Shown: one piece after another, positions 21,144-32,106 of the stretch
Layout of the letters: each line of letters opens with the position of its first letter
Position numbering within the stretch: the first letter of the stretch is position 1
Source of the DNA: Cololabis saira
Taxonomy: Eukaryota; Chordata; Actinopteri; Beloniformes; Belonidae
Direction: 5' to 3'
Length of the DNA stretch: 64,000 bases
Assembly (NCBI RefSeq): GCF_033807715.1
Contig: NC_084609.1
Location: forward strand, 34,210,850 to 34,274,849
Notes under the pieces: generated by a model
What the model saw: only the letters and a program-made list of their open reading frames with translations
The model's database searches: none
What the model was told of the DNA's origin: nothing
Translations under genes and position numbers: made by a program

Positions 21144-21683
21144 CTACAACCTAATCCCTTGACTGCATTATTTGGTCTTCCCCCAGCTGATAATATGCCC
21201 ACCACAATTTTTTTTTAAATTTTTTTTTATTATTATTTTTTAACCAGTTCACTTATTTGCTTTCCCCCCTTTATTAACGTATGATTTTATTTTTATTAAC
21301 TTAGTCATTTTATTATTTGTGGCTCAACATACCTAGGGGCGAGGGTGGGGGGTGGGGGGAGTGGGTAAAAGCTCACTATAAAAATGGAAAAAATAATGTA
21401 AACAGGATTCGATGTGAAGATGGAGCACACCTCTTCTTTCCGTTTATTTTTCCTTTCTCAAGAGATTCCGATATATTGTGCTCCTTTTTTCTTTTCTTTT
21501 TTTTTTCTTTCTCTTTTTGTTATTCACCATTATTATTAATTGTTAATTGTTTTCTCTGATCAGCAAGCACCTGTACTGTATATAGTAATGTTCTACTCGC
21601 TTTGTTGCTCTTGTTATTGTTTTTATCATTGTCCTGTTTACAATAAACACATTTATAAAAAAAACAAAAAACACTGTTGCAAG

Positions 21684-21728
21684 TAAACAAGCTCACCTCA
21701 CCCCGCATGTTAAATCCCATACCATTAA
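21684..21728 (+). pseudogene. L2 LINE, middle piece (45 bp)
   Basis: This strip lies between LINE copy A and the TTAA transposon. Joined across the TTAA insertion it reads in one frame (HVKSHTI then NLGVILDSGLSLDKQ), the L2 reverse-transcriptase region after motif C. The reading across the junction requires exactly one TTAA, which confirms the target duplication at 21725-21728 and 33770-33773. Confidence 0.85.
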
Positions 21729-22995
21729 AGCGACACTACGTAACTTTTCCACCTTAATATCATATTTCCAGAGTCATTGTGATGGTACATCAACTTCAAA
21801 CAGGTTTAATGAACCTCTGTCATGGTCTGAGGGGTCTGTATCGCCTTCACTGGCACTATGTAACTTTGAGGAGCATGGTAGGAACCCTGCCACACTAAAA
21901 AACTACAAATCTTTACAACTTTGACTGCTTTACGGCATACGTCACTTCCCCCTCCTTCCCGATTCGCAGTCGAGACGAAAATGGGCGGGGCGAGGAGAGG
22001 AGTTCTCGCAGGAGTTCTGAGTTCTCGCGAGATGTGGTAGGAGCACGAGGTACACAGAGACAGCAGCAGCATTCAATGTCGAGCTGAAAAATATACTTTT
22101 GGTTATCAAATAAATCGTAAATTGTACAGTAAGTGAAAATTTATTCAACAGAGAGGTTACATAGATATAAATTAGACCCTCCAGGAATCTGCAAAGAAAA
22201 AGTTTAAATTCCGCGGAGAGGAATTCTTTATTCCGCGGCTTGAAAGTTAATATTCCGCGGGCATTAAAAAATATACATTTTTAATGTAAAAATTAGGTAA
22301 ATTTTTACCAAAACACTCTAAAACTGTAAAACAGTGTGTAACATACTATTACTGGTTATAAAATAATGAACATCAACATTTTTTTTGTCCCACTTTGGCA
22401 TATTTATTTGCAACGAAAGAGAAGGCCATTTGCAGTAAAAAATAAAAATAAAAAATATAAAATGCTGACACTTGGTCTCTGAAATGCAGTATAGTACTGT
22501 TCCCTGAACACTGGGAAAACCAGAAAATAAAGTTAGCCAACTGTGTGCTGTGAAAATCAATCAAGTTGTAGCCTACAGAACAGCAGCTAGTACAGCAACC
22601 TACAGAACAGAGTATGTACATATTCAGTCACAGCATGGCATGCTGGCATAATGGGCAATTAGTCCAAACTGTACACAGATTCTTTAACTCAACACACTTG
22701 ACTGTGTACAACAACAACAACAACATTCCAGCATCGTTCCTTGGCTTCCACTGGGATATAAAGTAAAGTTTAAACTATCAACTACATAACAGTGGATAAG
22801 GGAAACATTTACTGCATACAGCATAAAGTAAATGTAAACATTCAGGTATAACAATAAGCTGTGTGATCAGTGCAAATGAAATTATAGATTCAGTTTTTCC
22901 TTTTCTTTTCTTTTTTTTTAACAAAAACAAACATGTTTCAATAAATTTAAACTCCAGTGCCACAATTTAACTTGCCCATTTCTCAGTGAAACAAA

Positions 22996-24430
22996 TGCCA
23001 TTTACAGCATCTCATCATCATCATCATCATCACCATCATTCTCACTAACTGACTCCTGAGCACACTGTGCTTTGAGATTTACGTACAGGAACACCAATGC
23101 CTTGATGTTGGCCTCAGTCAGTGAGCGTCTCCTGGATGATAACACCATTTTGTAAATGCTGTTTGACCTTTCCACATCAGCTGAGTTTGTGACACAGTCC
23201 TTGTACCTCATTGCTAACCTAGACAGCTGGGGTAGTGGCTCTTGCATGCTGTGCCAAAACAGATCCATGTCAATCACTCCAGAGAGTGAGGCCATGACTG
23301 CAGCTGGACCAAACTTTGTGAAGTAGAGGTGGATTTCTTCCTTAGGTATATCTTCAAAACCAGGGATGCTGCTTAGATCCTCATCCTCGCTGAACAGGAC
23401 GATACATCTGGGATTGAAAACCCTGCATTCTTTTAAGAACTGCATGGCCGGCTGAGCACCATCCATGTACTTGGACAACTTCTCTTCTGCTAGTTGGTAG
23501 GCCTGTTCAAATATGGCCAGGGTCTCCTTCTTCTTTGCATATGGGAGATTTGGACCAAAGAAGTGATCACATGATTCCAACTTTAGCTCTTTGTTGGCTG
23601 CGAATGTGATCTGTAGATCTTCCCATATGTCAAAAACCTTCATTGTGACAGGCAAGTTGCTTTCAAACAGGTTGCAAAGCTGGAGAAGCACTTGTGACTT
23701 TTCAGAAATGATGTTGAGGTGTAGCTGCAGTGTCATAGAGAGACTTTCATCTTGTGTAATGGCATACAGCTGCTCCAGTGAATTGGGGGCAGATGGCCTG
23801 CAGATCTCCAGCTCCTCTGTGAAAAAGGACTTGTACAAGGCATAATGTTCTGCATGGTATGCTGCTGCCATGTACCATGAGTTCCATCTTGTGCCACAAG
23901 GATTGGGAGCCATTTTTGCTGTTGTGCCCGAGGTTTTGAGAAAGCTCAGGTATCTCCTCTTCCTGGCACCTGCCATGTAAAACACCTGTGAGAAATACCT
24001 CATGAATGTGTTCACCTCTGCAAAAGGCTTCCTGAAAGATTCTCCAACAAGATTCATGATATGTGCCAGGCATGTCACATGGATGGAATTGGGAAACAGA
24101 GCTTTGAGGGCAGTTTTGTATGCCTTAAGCATATATGCAGCATTGTCGGTGTCAATAGAAATCACATCATCTGGTTTCACTCCAAAGTCATTTAGAGCGT
24201 TGACTGTTGCACTTGCCACTGTTGAATGATTGCATTTGTCTAGGAAAACGGTGTCAATCAGGTAGCTGCGTATTTTTCCAGATTCATCCTTGACGAGAGG
24301 AGACACCATTATGTTGAGCACGCAGCGTCCTTCTGCATCGGGTGTTTCATCAAACATGACAGAGACAGGCATATCTTTGATCATGTTTTTGATGACCTCC
24401 TTCTCTATGCTGTATACCTCTGGAAGATAC
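22996..24430 (-). CDS. hAT transposase, exon 3 (catalytic and dimerisation region)
   Basis: Coding ends at the TAA at 23002-23004. It follows acceptor CTTCCAAG at 24431. The fold is hAT-type RNase H: SVMFDETPDAEGR gives the first acidic region, ISIDTDNAAYMLKAY the second, then the CLAHIMNLV and TRWNSWYM motifs. The C-terminal dimerisation block contains DVERSNSIYKMVLSSRRRSL. The tail is acidic (a GAT/GAC repeat). Together the three exons give 1860 nt, exactly 620 codons with stop, without disruption. It may be functional or may be the source of non-autonomous copies elsewhere. Confidence 0.9.
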
Positions 24431-24560
24431 CTTGGAAGACAGACAGACAGACAGACAGATACTTTTATTATTCCATGGGGGAAATCTGTCACCCAAAAGG
24501 CGGTACAGCAGTTTAAGGTTACGTTAACTTATTAGTAAAAAATGTAAAAGCACTGTGTAC

Positions 24561-24700
24561 CTCTCTTGTAGTTGTTTAAAGCCAGGGATGGCTCCTCCAT
24601 TCACTACTCTGTTGAGCAAGAAACTTCTCATCAGGGGACTGTCAGATCTGGACAGTGGTGTGTTTGTTGCTGTACAAGCTTTGATCCATTCCAAGCAAAC
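24561..24700 (-). CDS. hAT transposase, exon 2
   Basis: It reads VCLEWIKACTATNTPLSRSD, then a hydrophobic VNGGAIPGFKQLQER end. The acceptor is TTTTTGGCAG before 24700 and the donor GTACAC starts at 24560. It enters in phase 0 and leaves in phase 2, matching both neighbours. The preceding intron holds a (CA)n tract at 24822-24866. The following intron holds a short AGAC repeat. Confidence 0.85.
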
Positions 24701-24818
24701 CTGCCAAAAAGCAATGTAAAACAAAATTATGCATTAATTAATTGTATATAATTTAAAGAATATAATTTATCAAATTCACTGTAAATATATAAGCACAGAG
24801 TTTGACACTCTCTCTCTA

Positions 24819-24821
<3 letters not shown>

Positions 24822-24866
<45 letters not shown>
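24822..24866. repeat. (CA)n microsatellite
   Basis: About 22 CA dinucleotides within the intron of the hAT transposase gene. Confidence 0.97.
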
Positions 24867-24868
<2 letters not shown>

Positions 24869-24994
24869 CTGTACTTGGGTAGCCTATATTTCTATACCAT
24901 CCGAGTTACATACTTCCTATACAATAAAATAAGGAACATGGGGATAATTGGCTATTATGAATTAAATCATGTTCAAAATTCAACAACAGCATAC

Positions 24995-25285
24995 CTTTTC
25001 ACGTTCTTCGGCAGCAACCGTGCGCCTGCTGAGTGATGTCGTTATGGTCGTTTGTCTTTTTAAAGCCACTTGCGCGGGAGTTTCAGACTTTCGCCTCTGA
25101 TGCAAAGCGGAACACAAGTGGTCCCTTATTGTTGAATTTCTTCTGTGATCGATGACTTTGTTGCAACTTGTACAGAATAACTTTCCCCCATCCTCGTGTA
25201 GTTCTTTGTACTGTTTTGCTCTGTCAGCCGCGGTAATATTAGGAAGCTTTGACTTACTCGGCACCGGACGGAGAAATCGCTCCAT
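24995..25285 (-). CDS. hAT transposase, exon 1 with BED-type zinc finger
   Basis: It starts MERFLRPVPSKSKLPNI. A BED-like finger uses Cys38, Cys41, His56 and His62 (FCTSCNKVIDHRRN, then HLCSALH). BED fingers bind transposon termini. The donor GTATGC starts at 24994, after the 97th codon, in phase 0. The arrangement resembles the CGGBP1-like N-terminus of hAT transposases. Confidence 0.87.
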
Positions 25286-25680
25286 AACTGAAGGTTTATA
25301 TTTACTTTATCCTGTATGTAGTAATGTCTCCCCATATCTACAGTATGTAGTTAATAGTTTAAACTTTACTTTGTCTCCGTGGAAGCCAAGGACCGCTGCT
25401 GGAATGTTGTTGTTGTAGGCCACAGTCGAGTGTGGTGACTGTCTGTTTCCTTATCCGGCTAGTGTTACTACGTATGTGCGACATCTAGCGGCCGGGAGGA
25501 AAATTACATGTAAAAAAAATGATTTTTCTGCACCAGACATTGAAATCCACGGAAGGTCTGTAAATCCGCGGACAGCCGTGAAATCCGCGAAAAATTCCGC
25601 GATCACGGAATCGCGGATTCCTGGAGGGTCTAATAAATAATCTGGATCAGGAAGAAACCATAGAGTCCCTGCAGGAGTAT

Positions 25681-26484
25681 ATGGAAGAAAATTACAATAG
25701 AATTGTAATGGGTAAAAAAGACGCAGCTACCCCGAACGCCTCATCGTCAAAAAGATCCCGGGACGAAAAATCACCTGGAGCCATCTCCCCCCCAGGTAAC
25801 ACCACTACAGACGCCCTGCTGTCCATCGACGCCCGGCTAAGTGGCTTTGAGAACCGTCTGTCCCTCCTGGAGGTCCTGCACAGGGAGATACAAGCGCTCC
25901 AGACCTCCCTGGAATACAGCCAACGGCAGGTGGAATCGCTCGCGGCTGAAAACCGGGATTTAAAGGAGTCGGTAAAATCCCTGACAGAGGGGATGAGCCA
26001 GCTTAAAAGGGACAATAAGACCATGAAAGAGGCAAATTTAGACCTTCAAAGCAGAAGCATGCGGGACAATTTAGTATTCTCTGGGATCCCAGAAAAAGCT
26101 GATGAGGATCCTGAGGAAACCGTTCAGGATTTCATCCGCAACCACCTGAAGCTTCCAGAAGACATGGCGAATTCCATCACGTTTCACCGCGTCCATCGCC
26201 TTGGAGGAAGAAGATCGGAAGCCCAAAGACCCAGACCCATTGTAGCCAAGTTTGAACACTTTAAGCAGAAAGAGCAGGTTCGGAGACAGGGGCCACAGCT
26301 ACGCGGATTGCCGTTCTCCGTGAACGACCAGTTCCCCCGGGAGATCCTGGACCGTCGCCGAGTCCTCTTCCCGGTCCGGAGGAGGCTCATTTCGGAGGGA
26401 TGTCAGGCTGTCATCACCGTGGACCGGCTGTACGTGAACGGGGAGCTCTACCGGAACCCCAACATCACGCCGTGGCTCTTCTGA
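25681..26484 (+). CDS. LINE copy B ORF1 protein (L1 ORF1p-like)
   Basis: 267 codons, open. A basic Ser/Pro-rich N-terminus is followed by a coiled coil at about residues 45-125 (LSIDARLSGFENRLSLLEV, LKESVKSLTEGMSQLKRD). The RRM-like domain starts at LQSRSMRDNLVFSGIPE, and the C-terminal domain contains GLPFSVNDQFPREILDRRR. It should coat LINE RNA. A short direct repeat (about 43 bp, three units) lies between ORF1 and ORF2 at 26537-26640. Confidence 0.9.
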   Translation: MEENYNRIVMGKKDAATPNASSSKRSRDEKSPGAISPPGNTTTDALLSIDARLSGFENRLSLLEVLHREIQALQTSLEYSQRQVESLAAENRDLKESVKSLTEGMSQLKRDNKTMKEANLDLQSRSMRDNLVFSGIPEKADEDPEETVQDFIRNHLKLPEDMANSITFHRVHRLGGRRSEAQRPRPIVAKFEHFKQKEQVRRQGPQLRGLPFSVNDQFPREILDRRRVLFPVRRRLISEGCQAVITVDRLYVNGELYRNPNITPWLF

Positions 26485-26909
26485 GAGATGAGTACAATTT
26501 GCCTTTTTTTCCTTTCTCTTTCTCTCTCACTAAATGGTGATTAGATTAGATATAGCTTTATAAACATTTGGTAATTAGATTAGAGATAGCTTCATAAACA
26601 CTTGTTGATTAGATCAGATAAAGGTTCATAAACATTTTCGGCACATATTAAAGTATTTATAATTTTTGATCTGCTAGTCTCAATGAGTTACAGTCACACA
26701 TCGGTGATCGTTTCTTTTTTTTCTTTTCTTTTCCCCCTCTTCTCTATCTTTTTTTCTGTTTTCTTTTTTCTTTTAATTATGATTAGAATTATTTCCCTCC
26801 CCCTCACTCCACCCCAATTGTCACACTCCTTTTTTCCTCTTTCCCTCCATGTCTCACTCTGCTGCACTTTCCGGTTGGTTAATTGGTACAAACATACATT
26901 TAGATTAAC

Positions 26910-29900
26910 ATGGAACACACACATCCAACTCCTGCAACATTACCATTTACATATAATGTTATTTTCAGTGATTGGATTATGGATGAATTAAAGTTCGTCA
27001 CCTGGAATGTAAACGGAGCCGGGAACACATCAAAGAGATTAAAACTTCTTAATCAGATTCAAACTCTGCAGGCAGACATTGTTTTACTACAAGAAACACA
27101 CTTAGTTAAAGCTTCAGCAGATGCATTGGCCACGCCAGAATTTCCGCATATTTTCTCCGCCTGTTACAACTCCAGACAAAGAGGGGTAGCAATTCTCATT
27201 AATAAGAGAGTAAATTTCACTGTAAAGGACACACACATTGACTCAGAGGGTAGATATTTAATTTTAGTCTTGCAAATTCAAAGCTTGAATTTATGTATTT
27301 CTAATGTATATGGTCCAAATGTTGATGACTCCTTGTTTTTTCACTCTTTTTTCACCTCACTTTCTGCTCACCTAGACAACACAGTGATCATCGGAGGAGA
27401 CTTCAACATGGTTCTGGACCCTGGAGTGGACAGGCTCAGTAATGCAGGCGGACACAGGAGTTGGCAGTCAGCAAGTATTGTTAAGCAATACATGAATGAT
27501 CTGGGTCTTTGCGATACATGGCGCTCTTTACACCCAACCCTTAGGAATTACACTTTTTTCTCAGCCGTTCACCACTCATACTCTAGGTTAGATTATTTTT
27601 TAGTCAGTAGCTCTCTGATGAGAGATATCTCAGAATCACAAATACACCCAATCAATATTAGCGATCACGCACCTGTTTCTTTCACTCTGGGGAAGAGGGG
27701 GAGCGTATCATCCTCCAAAGTTTGGAGATTTAATACATCATTGCTCAAAGACCCCGACTTTACTAACTTTTTTAAGAAAGAATGGGATATTTTTTTGCAA
27801 AATAACGACCAGCCGGAAATATCAGCGAGCGTTCTATGGGAAGCAGGGAAAGCAGTAATGCGAGGAAAAATAATTTCCTTTTCGTCAAATAAGAAAAGAA
27901 AAGACAACTTAAAAACAAAAGAATTAGAAGGTGAAATAAAGACGCTAGAGGAGGCCTTTCAGACTTCTGCAGATGAATGTATCCTTAACAAAATAAGGAA
28001 AACTAAAATAGAATTAAATAAAATAATTGACGCAAAAACGCAGTTTCTAGTACAAAGGCTTCGCCTGGAAAACTTTGCGCATGCTAACAGATCGGGGAAA
28101 TATTTAGCCAATCAATTAAAAATAAACAAAGAAAAAACAACCATAACATCTATTAAGGACCAGTCAGGGGAAGTTACACACGATCCCTGTTTAATAAATT
28201 CAATCTTTAGAGACTTTTACTATAAATTATACTCGTCACAAATTGAACCATCTGATCAATCCATTAATGAGTTTCTTGGAGAAATTAACCTGCCAAAGTT
28301 ACAACAGGAACAAGTTATGAATTTAGATTCACCGCTCTCAATAGGAGAACTCCATGAAGCTCTTCAACATATGCCCAATAATAAAGCTCCGGGCCCAGAT
28401 GGTTTCCCAGCGGAATTTTATAAGGAATTCTGGAGCATATTAGCACCAACATTTTATAAAATGATTCTAAATATTAGGGAGAAGAAAAGTTTACCCTTAA
28501 ATATGAACTCTGCTAATATTAGTCTTTTATTAAAACCGGATAAAGATCCCTCGCTCCCATCGAGCTACCGCCCAATATCACTGATAAATGTAGACATTAA
28601 AATAATTAGCAAGGCCCTTACTGAACGTCTGAAAAGAGTCACCCCTTCTATTATACATCCGGATCAAACAGGCTTCATTAAAGGTAGACATTCCTCTACT
28701 AATATTCGCAGATTATTAAATATTATAGACTATTCCAGTATCAATAAACAGGAAACTACTATTATATCCTTAGACGCGGAAAAAGCATTTGATAAGGTAA
28801 ATTGGAAGTTTCTATTGGCAACTTTACATAAATTTGGATTTGGTGAATCTTTTATTGACTGGATAAAAATATTATACAGCTCTCCCAAGGCACGTGTAAG
28901 GACAAATGATCAAATCTCTACAAGTTTTACCTTGCAAAGAGGCACTAGACAGGGTTGCCCTCTATCTCCCTCATTATTTGCAATATTTATCGAACCTTTA
29001 GCAGCAGCTATTAGACAAAATCAAAATATTAAAGGTATACAATGCAAAATGGTAGAGCACAAAATAAGTCTTTATGCGGATGACGTACTCCTCTTCCTCC
29101 AGAACTCACGATCTTCACTATCACAGACAATCACACTTATAGAGGGATTTTCATCTCTGTCTGATTATTCTATTAATTGGTCTAAATCCACTGTTTTGTG
29201 CGTGAACTGCAATTTTAGGAATATAACCAATACTCAATTACAATCAGGGAACATTAGATATTTAGGCATAAACATTTCCCCTAGGCTGTCAGAGTTAATA
29301 AAATTAAATTATGTTCAGCTTATAAAGAAAATAGAAGATGATCTTTCTAGATGGAGCTCTCTCCCCATTTCGCTCATGGGTAGAATAGCCACCATTAAAA
29401 TGATGGTCTTACCTAAAGTAAATTATTTTTTCTCAATGATACCATGCAAACCCCCTCTTTCCTGGTTTAAATCGTTGGACTCAGGTGTTTCAAAATTTCT
29501 GTGGAAAAATAAAACTCCACGCATTAGTTTAAAGACATTGCAAAAATGTAAAGAATATGGAGGTTTAGAGCTACCTAATTTTCAGTATTACTTCCTTGCC
29601 AATAAATTACAGTATATTGTAAAATGGTCAAAAGATCATCCTTTAGATAGTCAATGGCTGGACTCAGAGCAAGTGTTTTGCAATGAACTAGAAATCTCAG
29701 AGTTACCATTTATTAGTCAAAGTATCAAACGTCATCAATGTTTCAAAAGCATTAATATTAGCACAACTTTATCAGCTTGGTGGGAATTTCTTAAAGTAGC
29801 TAAAATTTCACTTTTTCCATGTGACCGTACACCCATATGGAACAACCCAGACATCGTGAAAAATGATAAAAAGGTGGTTAACTTCGTTCAATGGAGAGAT

Positions 29901-30026
29901 CAAGGAATACGGTATTTACAGCACGTAATTGTAGGAGGACAGTTTGTACCTTTCAATACACTTATGGTTCAATACGGAGTTAGCAGGAGTAGATTTTTCA
30001 ACAGTATCAACAACTTAAGGCCATAA
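26910..30026 (+). CDS. LINE copy B ORF2 protein, endonuclease and reverse transcriptase
   Basis: 1038 codons, open; the natural start may be the later Met of MDELKFVTWNVNG. The endonuclease shows FVTWNVNGAG, ADIVLLQETHL, IIGGDFNMVLD and ISDHAPVSF. The reverse transcriptase has all key motifs: NKAPGPDGFPAEF, HPDQTGFIKGRH, SLDAEKAFDKVNW, RGTRQGCPLSPSLF and SLYADDVLLFL. The catalytic Asp residues are present, unlike copy A. The frame ends early because of an apparent 2-nt insertion near 30003, after which the normal C-terminus reads in another frame. Confidence 0.92.
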   Translation: MEHTHPTPATLPFTYNVIFSDWIMDELKFVTWNVNGAGNTSKRLKLLNQIQTLQADIVLLQETHLVKASADALATPEFPHIFSACYNSRQRGVAILINKRVNFTVKDTHIDSEGRYLILVLQIQSLNLCISNVYGPNVDDSLFFHSFFTSLSAHLDNTVIIGGDFNMVLDPGVDRLSNAGGHRSWQSASIVKQYMNDLGLCDTWRSLHPTLRNYTFFSAVHHSYSRLDYFLVSSSLMRDISESQIHPINISDHAPVSFTLGKRGSVSSSKVWRFNTSLLKDPDFTNFFKKEWDIFLQNNDQPEISASVLWEAGKAVMRGKIISFSSNKKRKDNLKTKELEGEIKTLEEAFQTSADECILNKIRKTKIELNKIIDAKTQFLVQRLRLENFAHANRSGKYLANQLKINKEKTTITSIKDQSGEVTHDPCLINSIFRDFYYKLYSSQIEPSDQSINEFLGEINLPKLQQEQVMNLDSPLSIGELHEALQHMPNNKAPGPDGFPAEFYKEFWSILAPTFYKMILNIREKKSLPLNMNSANISLLLKPDKDPSLPSSYRPISLINVDIKIISKALTERLKRVTPSIIHPDQTGFIKGRHSSTNIRRLLNIIDYSSINKQETTIISLDAEKAFDKVNWKFLLATLHKFGFGESFIDWIKILYSSPKARVRTNDQISTSFTLQRGTRQGCPLSPSLFAIFIEPLAAAIRQNQNIKGIQCKMVEHKISLYADDVLLFLQNSRSSLSQTITLIEGFSSLSDYSINWSKSTVLCVNCNFRNITNTQLQSGNIRYLGINISPRLSELIKLNYVQLIKKIEDDLSRWSSLPISLMGRIATIKMMVLPKVNYFFSMIPCKPPLSWFKSLDSGVSKFLWKNKTPRISLKTLQKCKEYGGLELPNFQYYFLANKLQYIVKWSKDHPLDSQWLDSEQVFCNELEISELPFISQSIKRHQCFKSINISTTLSAWWEFLKVAKISLFPCDRTPIWNNPDIVKNDKKVVNFVQWRDQGIRYLQHVIVGGQFVPFNTLMVQYGVSRSRFFNSINNLRP

Positions 30027-30185
30027 TAAATAAAACATACAAAATTAGACATTTAGACTTACAACTTCCCGCTAAGATAATAGATTTATTGAATCTAAGC
30101 ACTTTAAAGTTGTTATCAAAACTGTACAGGTTAGTAGAATACCGACCAGTTTTCTTGGTCACAAATATGCTTAAATACGTTTACT

Positions 30186-30677
30186 ATGACTAAAAACCCA
30201 AACTTACAACTTATACAGTACAAAGTTCTTCATAGAATACATTATACTGGACAAAGGATGTTCCAGATGGGCTTTGTCACCTCTAATATCTGTTCACAAT
30301 GCACAGAGAACACCCCAGATAATTATATGCATGCTTTATGGTTCTGTACACCGGTACAGAGGTTCTGGAAGGAGATTTGTGAGGATTTATCCACATGGAT
30401 CAACCACAGAATCCCAGTGTGCCCCACGGTATGTATATTAGGTCACCTGGGAGACACTCAAATAGAACCTAATTGGACACACCGGGTTCTCACTGCTTTA
30501 TGTATCGCAAAGAAAACCATTCTAGTAAATTGGAAACAAAAATCCAGTTTATGTATCAACCATTTTAGGAATCTTTTATCAGATCATATTAGTAGTGAGA
30601 TAATGTCTGCCTCCACTGAACAACATTCGGCTGAATTGCACTCTCTGTGGTCCCCGATTATTGGCTTCGTTACCTAG
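30186..30677 (+). pseudogene. LINE copy B ORF2, C-terminal region out of frame
   Basis: 163 codons with the L1 C-terminal cysteine motif CSQCTENTPDNYMHALWFC. It is separated from the main frame by the indel near 30003 and a stop near 30190, so ORF2 lacks its zinc-knuckle domain in one piece. It may also carry a small internal deletion, because the link to the upstream part is short. Confidence 0.8.
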
Positions 30678-32043
30678 TGGGGGCGGGGGGGTGGTGATCT
30701 CGTAGCCCTTGGGGTTGGGGGTCGGCTTGGGGGGTCTGGGGCGCGGGCCTCTGGTGGCCCCTGGGGGCCCCTGGGGGGGCGGTGGGTGCGGCCGCGGGGC
30801 CCTGTCCCTGGCCGGTGGGGGCCTTGGGGGCCTGTGGGGGGGGTTGCCTCATGGCGGTGGGGGGGGTGGCTGGGAAGGGCCCCGGGCGGGGGGCTGTGGC
30901 TTGGGCGTCTCCGGGCCTCCCGGGGGGGGCTGGGCCGTGGACGTGGGGGTCCCACCCGCAGGGCCCGGCCCTGCCTGGGTGGGGGGTGGCTGTCTGCGCT
31001 GGGGGGGCATTGCTGTCTTGGTCCTCCGTCGCTGGGCGGGGGCCAAGTGCCCCTGCGGATGTGGGGACTCCGTGACCCTTGGGGTGTCTGCCGGGGTGGC
31101 CTCGGGGGGGGGTGGGGCCGGGTCCGGGGATCGGGCCTCCCCTGACCGGGGGGTGCACGGGCGGGCGCGACGGCGGGGTGGCACCATTCCCAGGTATCTA
31201 TGTCTTATGTTGTCAGTATGAATGGGAGGATGTTGGACCGTTTCCCCCTCCGTCTGGGGGCTCCGGCGGCGCCGGGGGCGCCCGTGGAGGTACGGTGGGG
31301 CCCTGGCCCGGCTCGGAGGGCCGGCCCCCGTCTACTGGATGGCCGGTGGGGGGACGCGGGTGTCTTATCAGGGCCGGCTTTGCTGGTCCTGCCTCCTGGC
31401 TTCGGCCTCCGCTCCCCCTTCTTCCCCCCCTACACGATTCATACGCACATAGGCGAAGGGCGGGGGGTCCGGGTCGTGGGGGGCACTGTCCCGCGTGGCC
31501 CGGCACTCCCCGCCTCACGGTTTTAACAGCAAAATAGACACTGCACATTCAACACTTAATAAATACATTTGACAAGGACACGTAGTTCGGGAGGGGGGGG
31601 TCGGTGTCAATCGATACTTGGCCCTCCCCCCTCCCTATTTTTATTTTCATGGCTCAACACCAGGGGCAGGAGGGGGTCCCACATCACCCGCGTTCCCTCA
31701 CCGGCCTGGGACAGGTGGGTCGGGTTACCCGGGCCTGGCGGGGCTCGCCGTGCAGCCTGGGGTGCCTTCTGGCGGTGCTGGACCCCCCCGGGGAGGGGGA
31801 AACGGTGCGTGATTGTATGTCTGTGTCGGTGAGAATGCGGTATGGAAGGGTCCTGCCATGAAGGATTTGAGCCTCCGTTCGCAGGCGGTGGGTTGCCTCC
31901 CTCCTACTTCTCCCCTCTGTGGGGTTGCCGGTGGCCTGGGTTCCGGGCTCTTCCGTGTCGGCCTCTGGTCTCGCGGGTGGCGGGGTTGCTCCCCCCCCTC
32001 CCCCCACTATAGATACACTTCAGGTGGAGCTTTGTTTGGTTTA

Positions 32044-32106
<63 letters not shown>

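Larger units (their letters stand above)
14535..21669 (+). mobile_element. L1/Tx1-like LINE (copy A), full length but degraded
   Basis: Direct repeats AACACTGTTGCAAG at 14521-14534 and 21670-21683 flank the element, and an A-rich tail (TAAAAAAAACAAAA) precedes the right repeat. It begins GGGGACTTCCGGCGGG and carries a 5' UTR, an open ORF1, a broken ORF2 and a 3' UTR with T-rich tracts. It is itself split by hAT elements (18348-19430) and a SINE (20378-20657). The region 15531-16288 between the ORFs has only a T-run at about 16078-16105. Confidence 0.9.
22173..25632 (-). mobile_element. Autonomous hAT transposon
   Basis: The termini TAGACCCTCCAGGAATC and GATTCCTGGAGGGTCTA are inverted repeats. 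Subterminal sequence at both ends is rich in CCGCGG/TTCCGCG motifs, probable transposase binding sites by inference. ATAAAT flanks both ends (22167-22172 and 25633-25638), a 6-bp duplication. It encodes a complete three-exon transposase. Region 22260-23001 is 3' untranslated sequence without other features. Confidence 0.9.

Noticed and set aside
30670..31860. Several long overlapping frames on both strands rich in Gly, Pro and Arg
   Set aside because: They come from the low stop frequency in GC-rich DNA; six frames are open at once and none matches a domain. The stretch is the L1 3' UTR.
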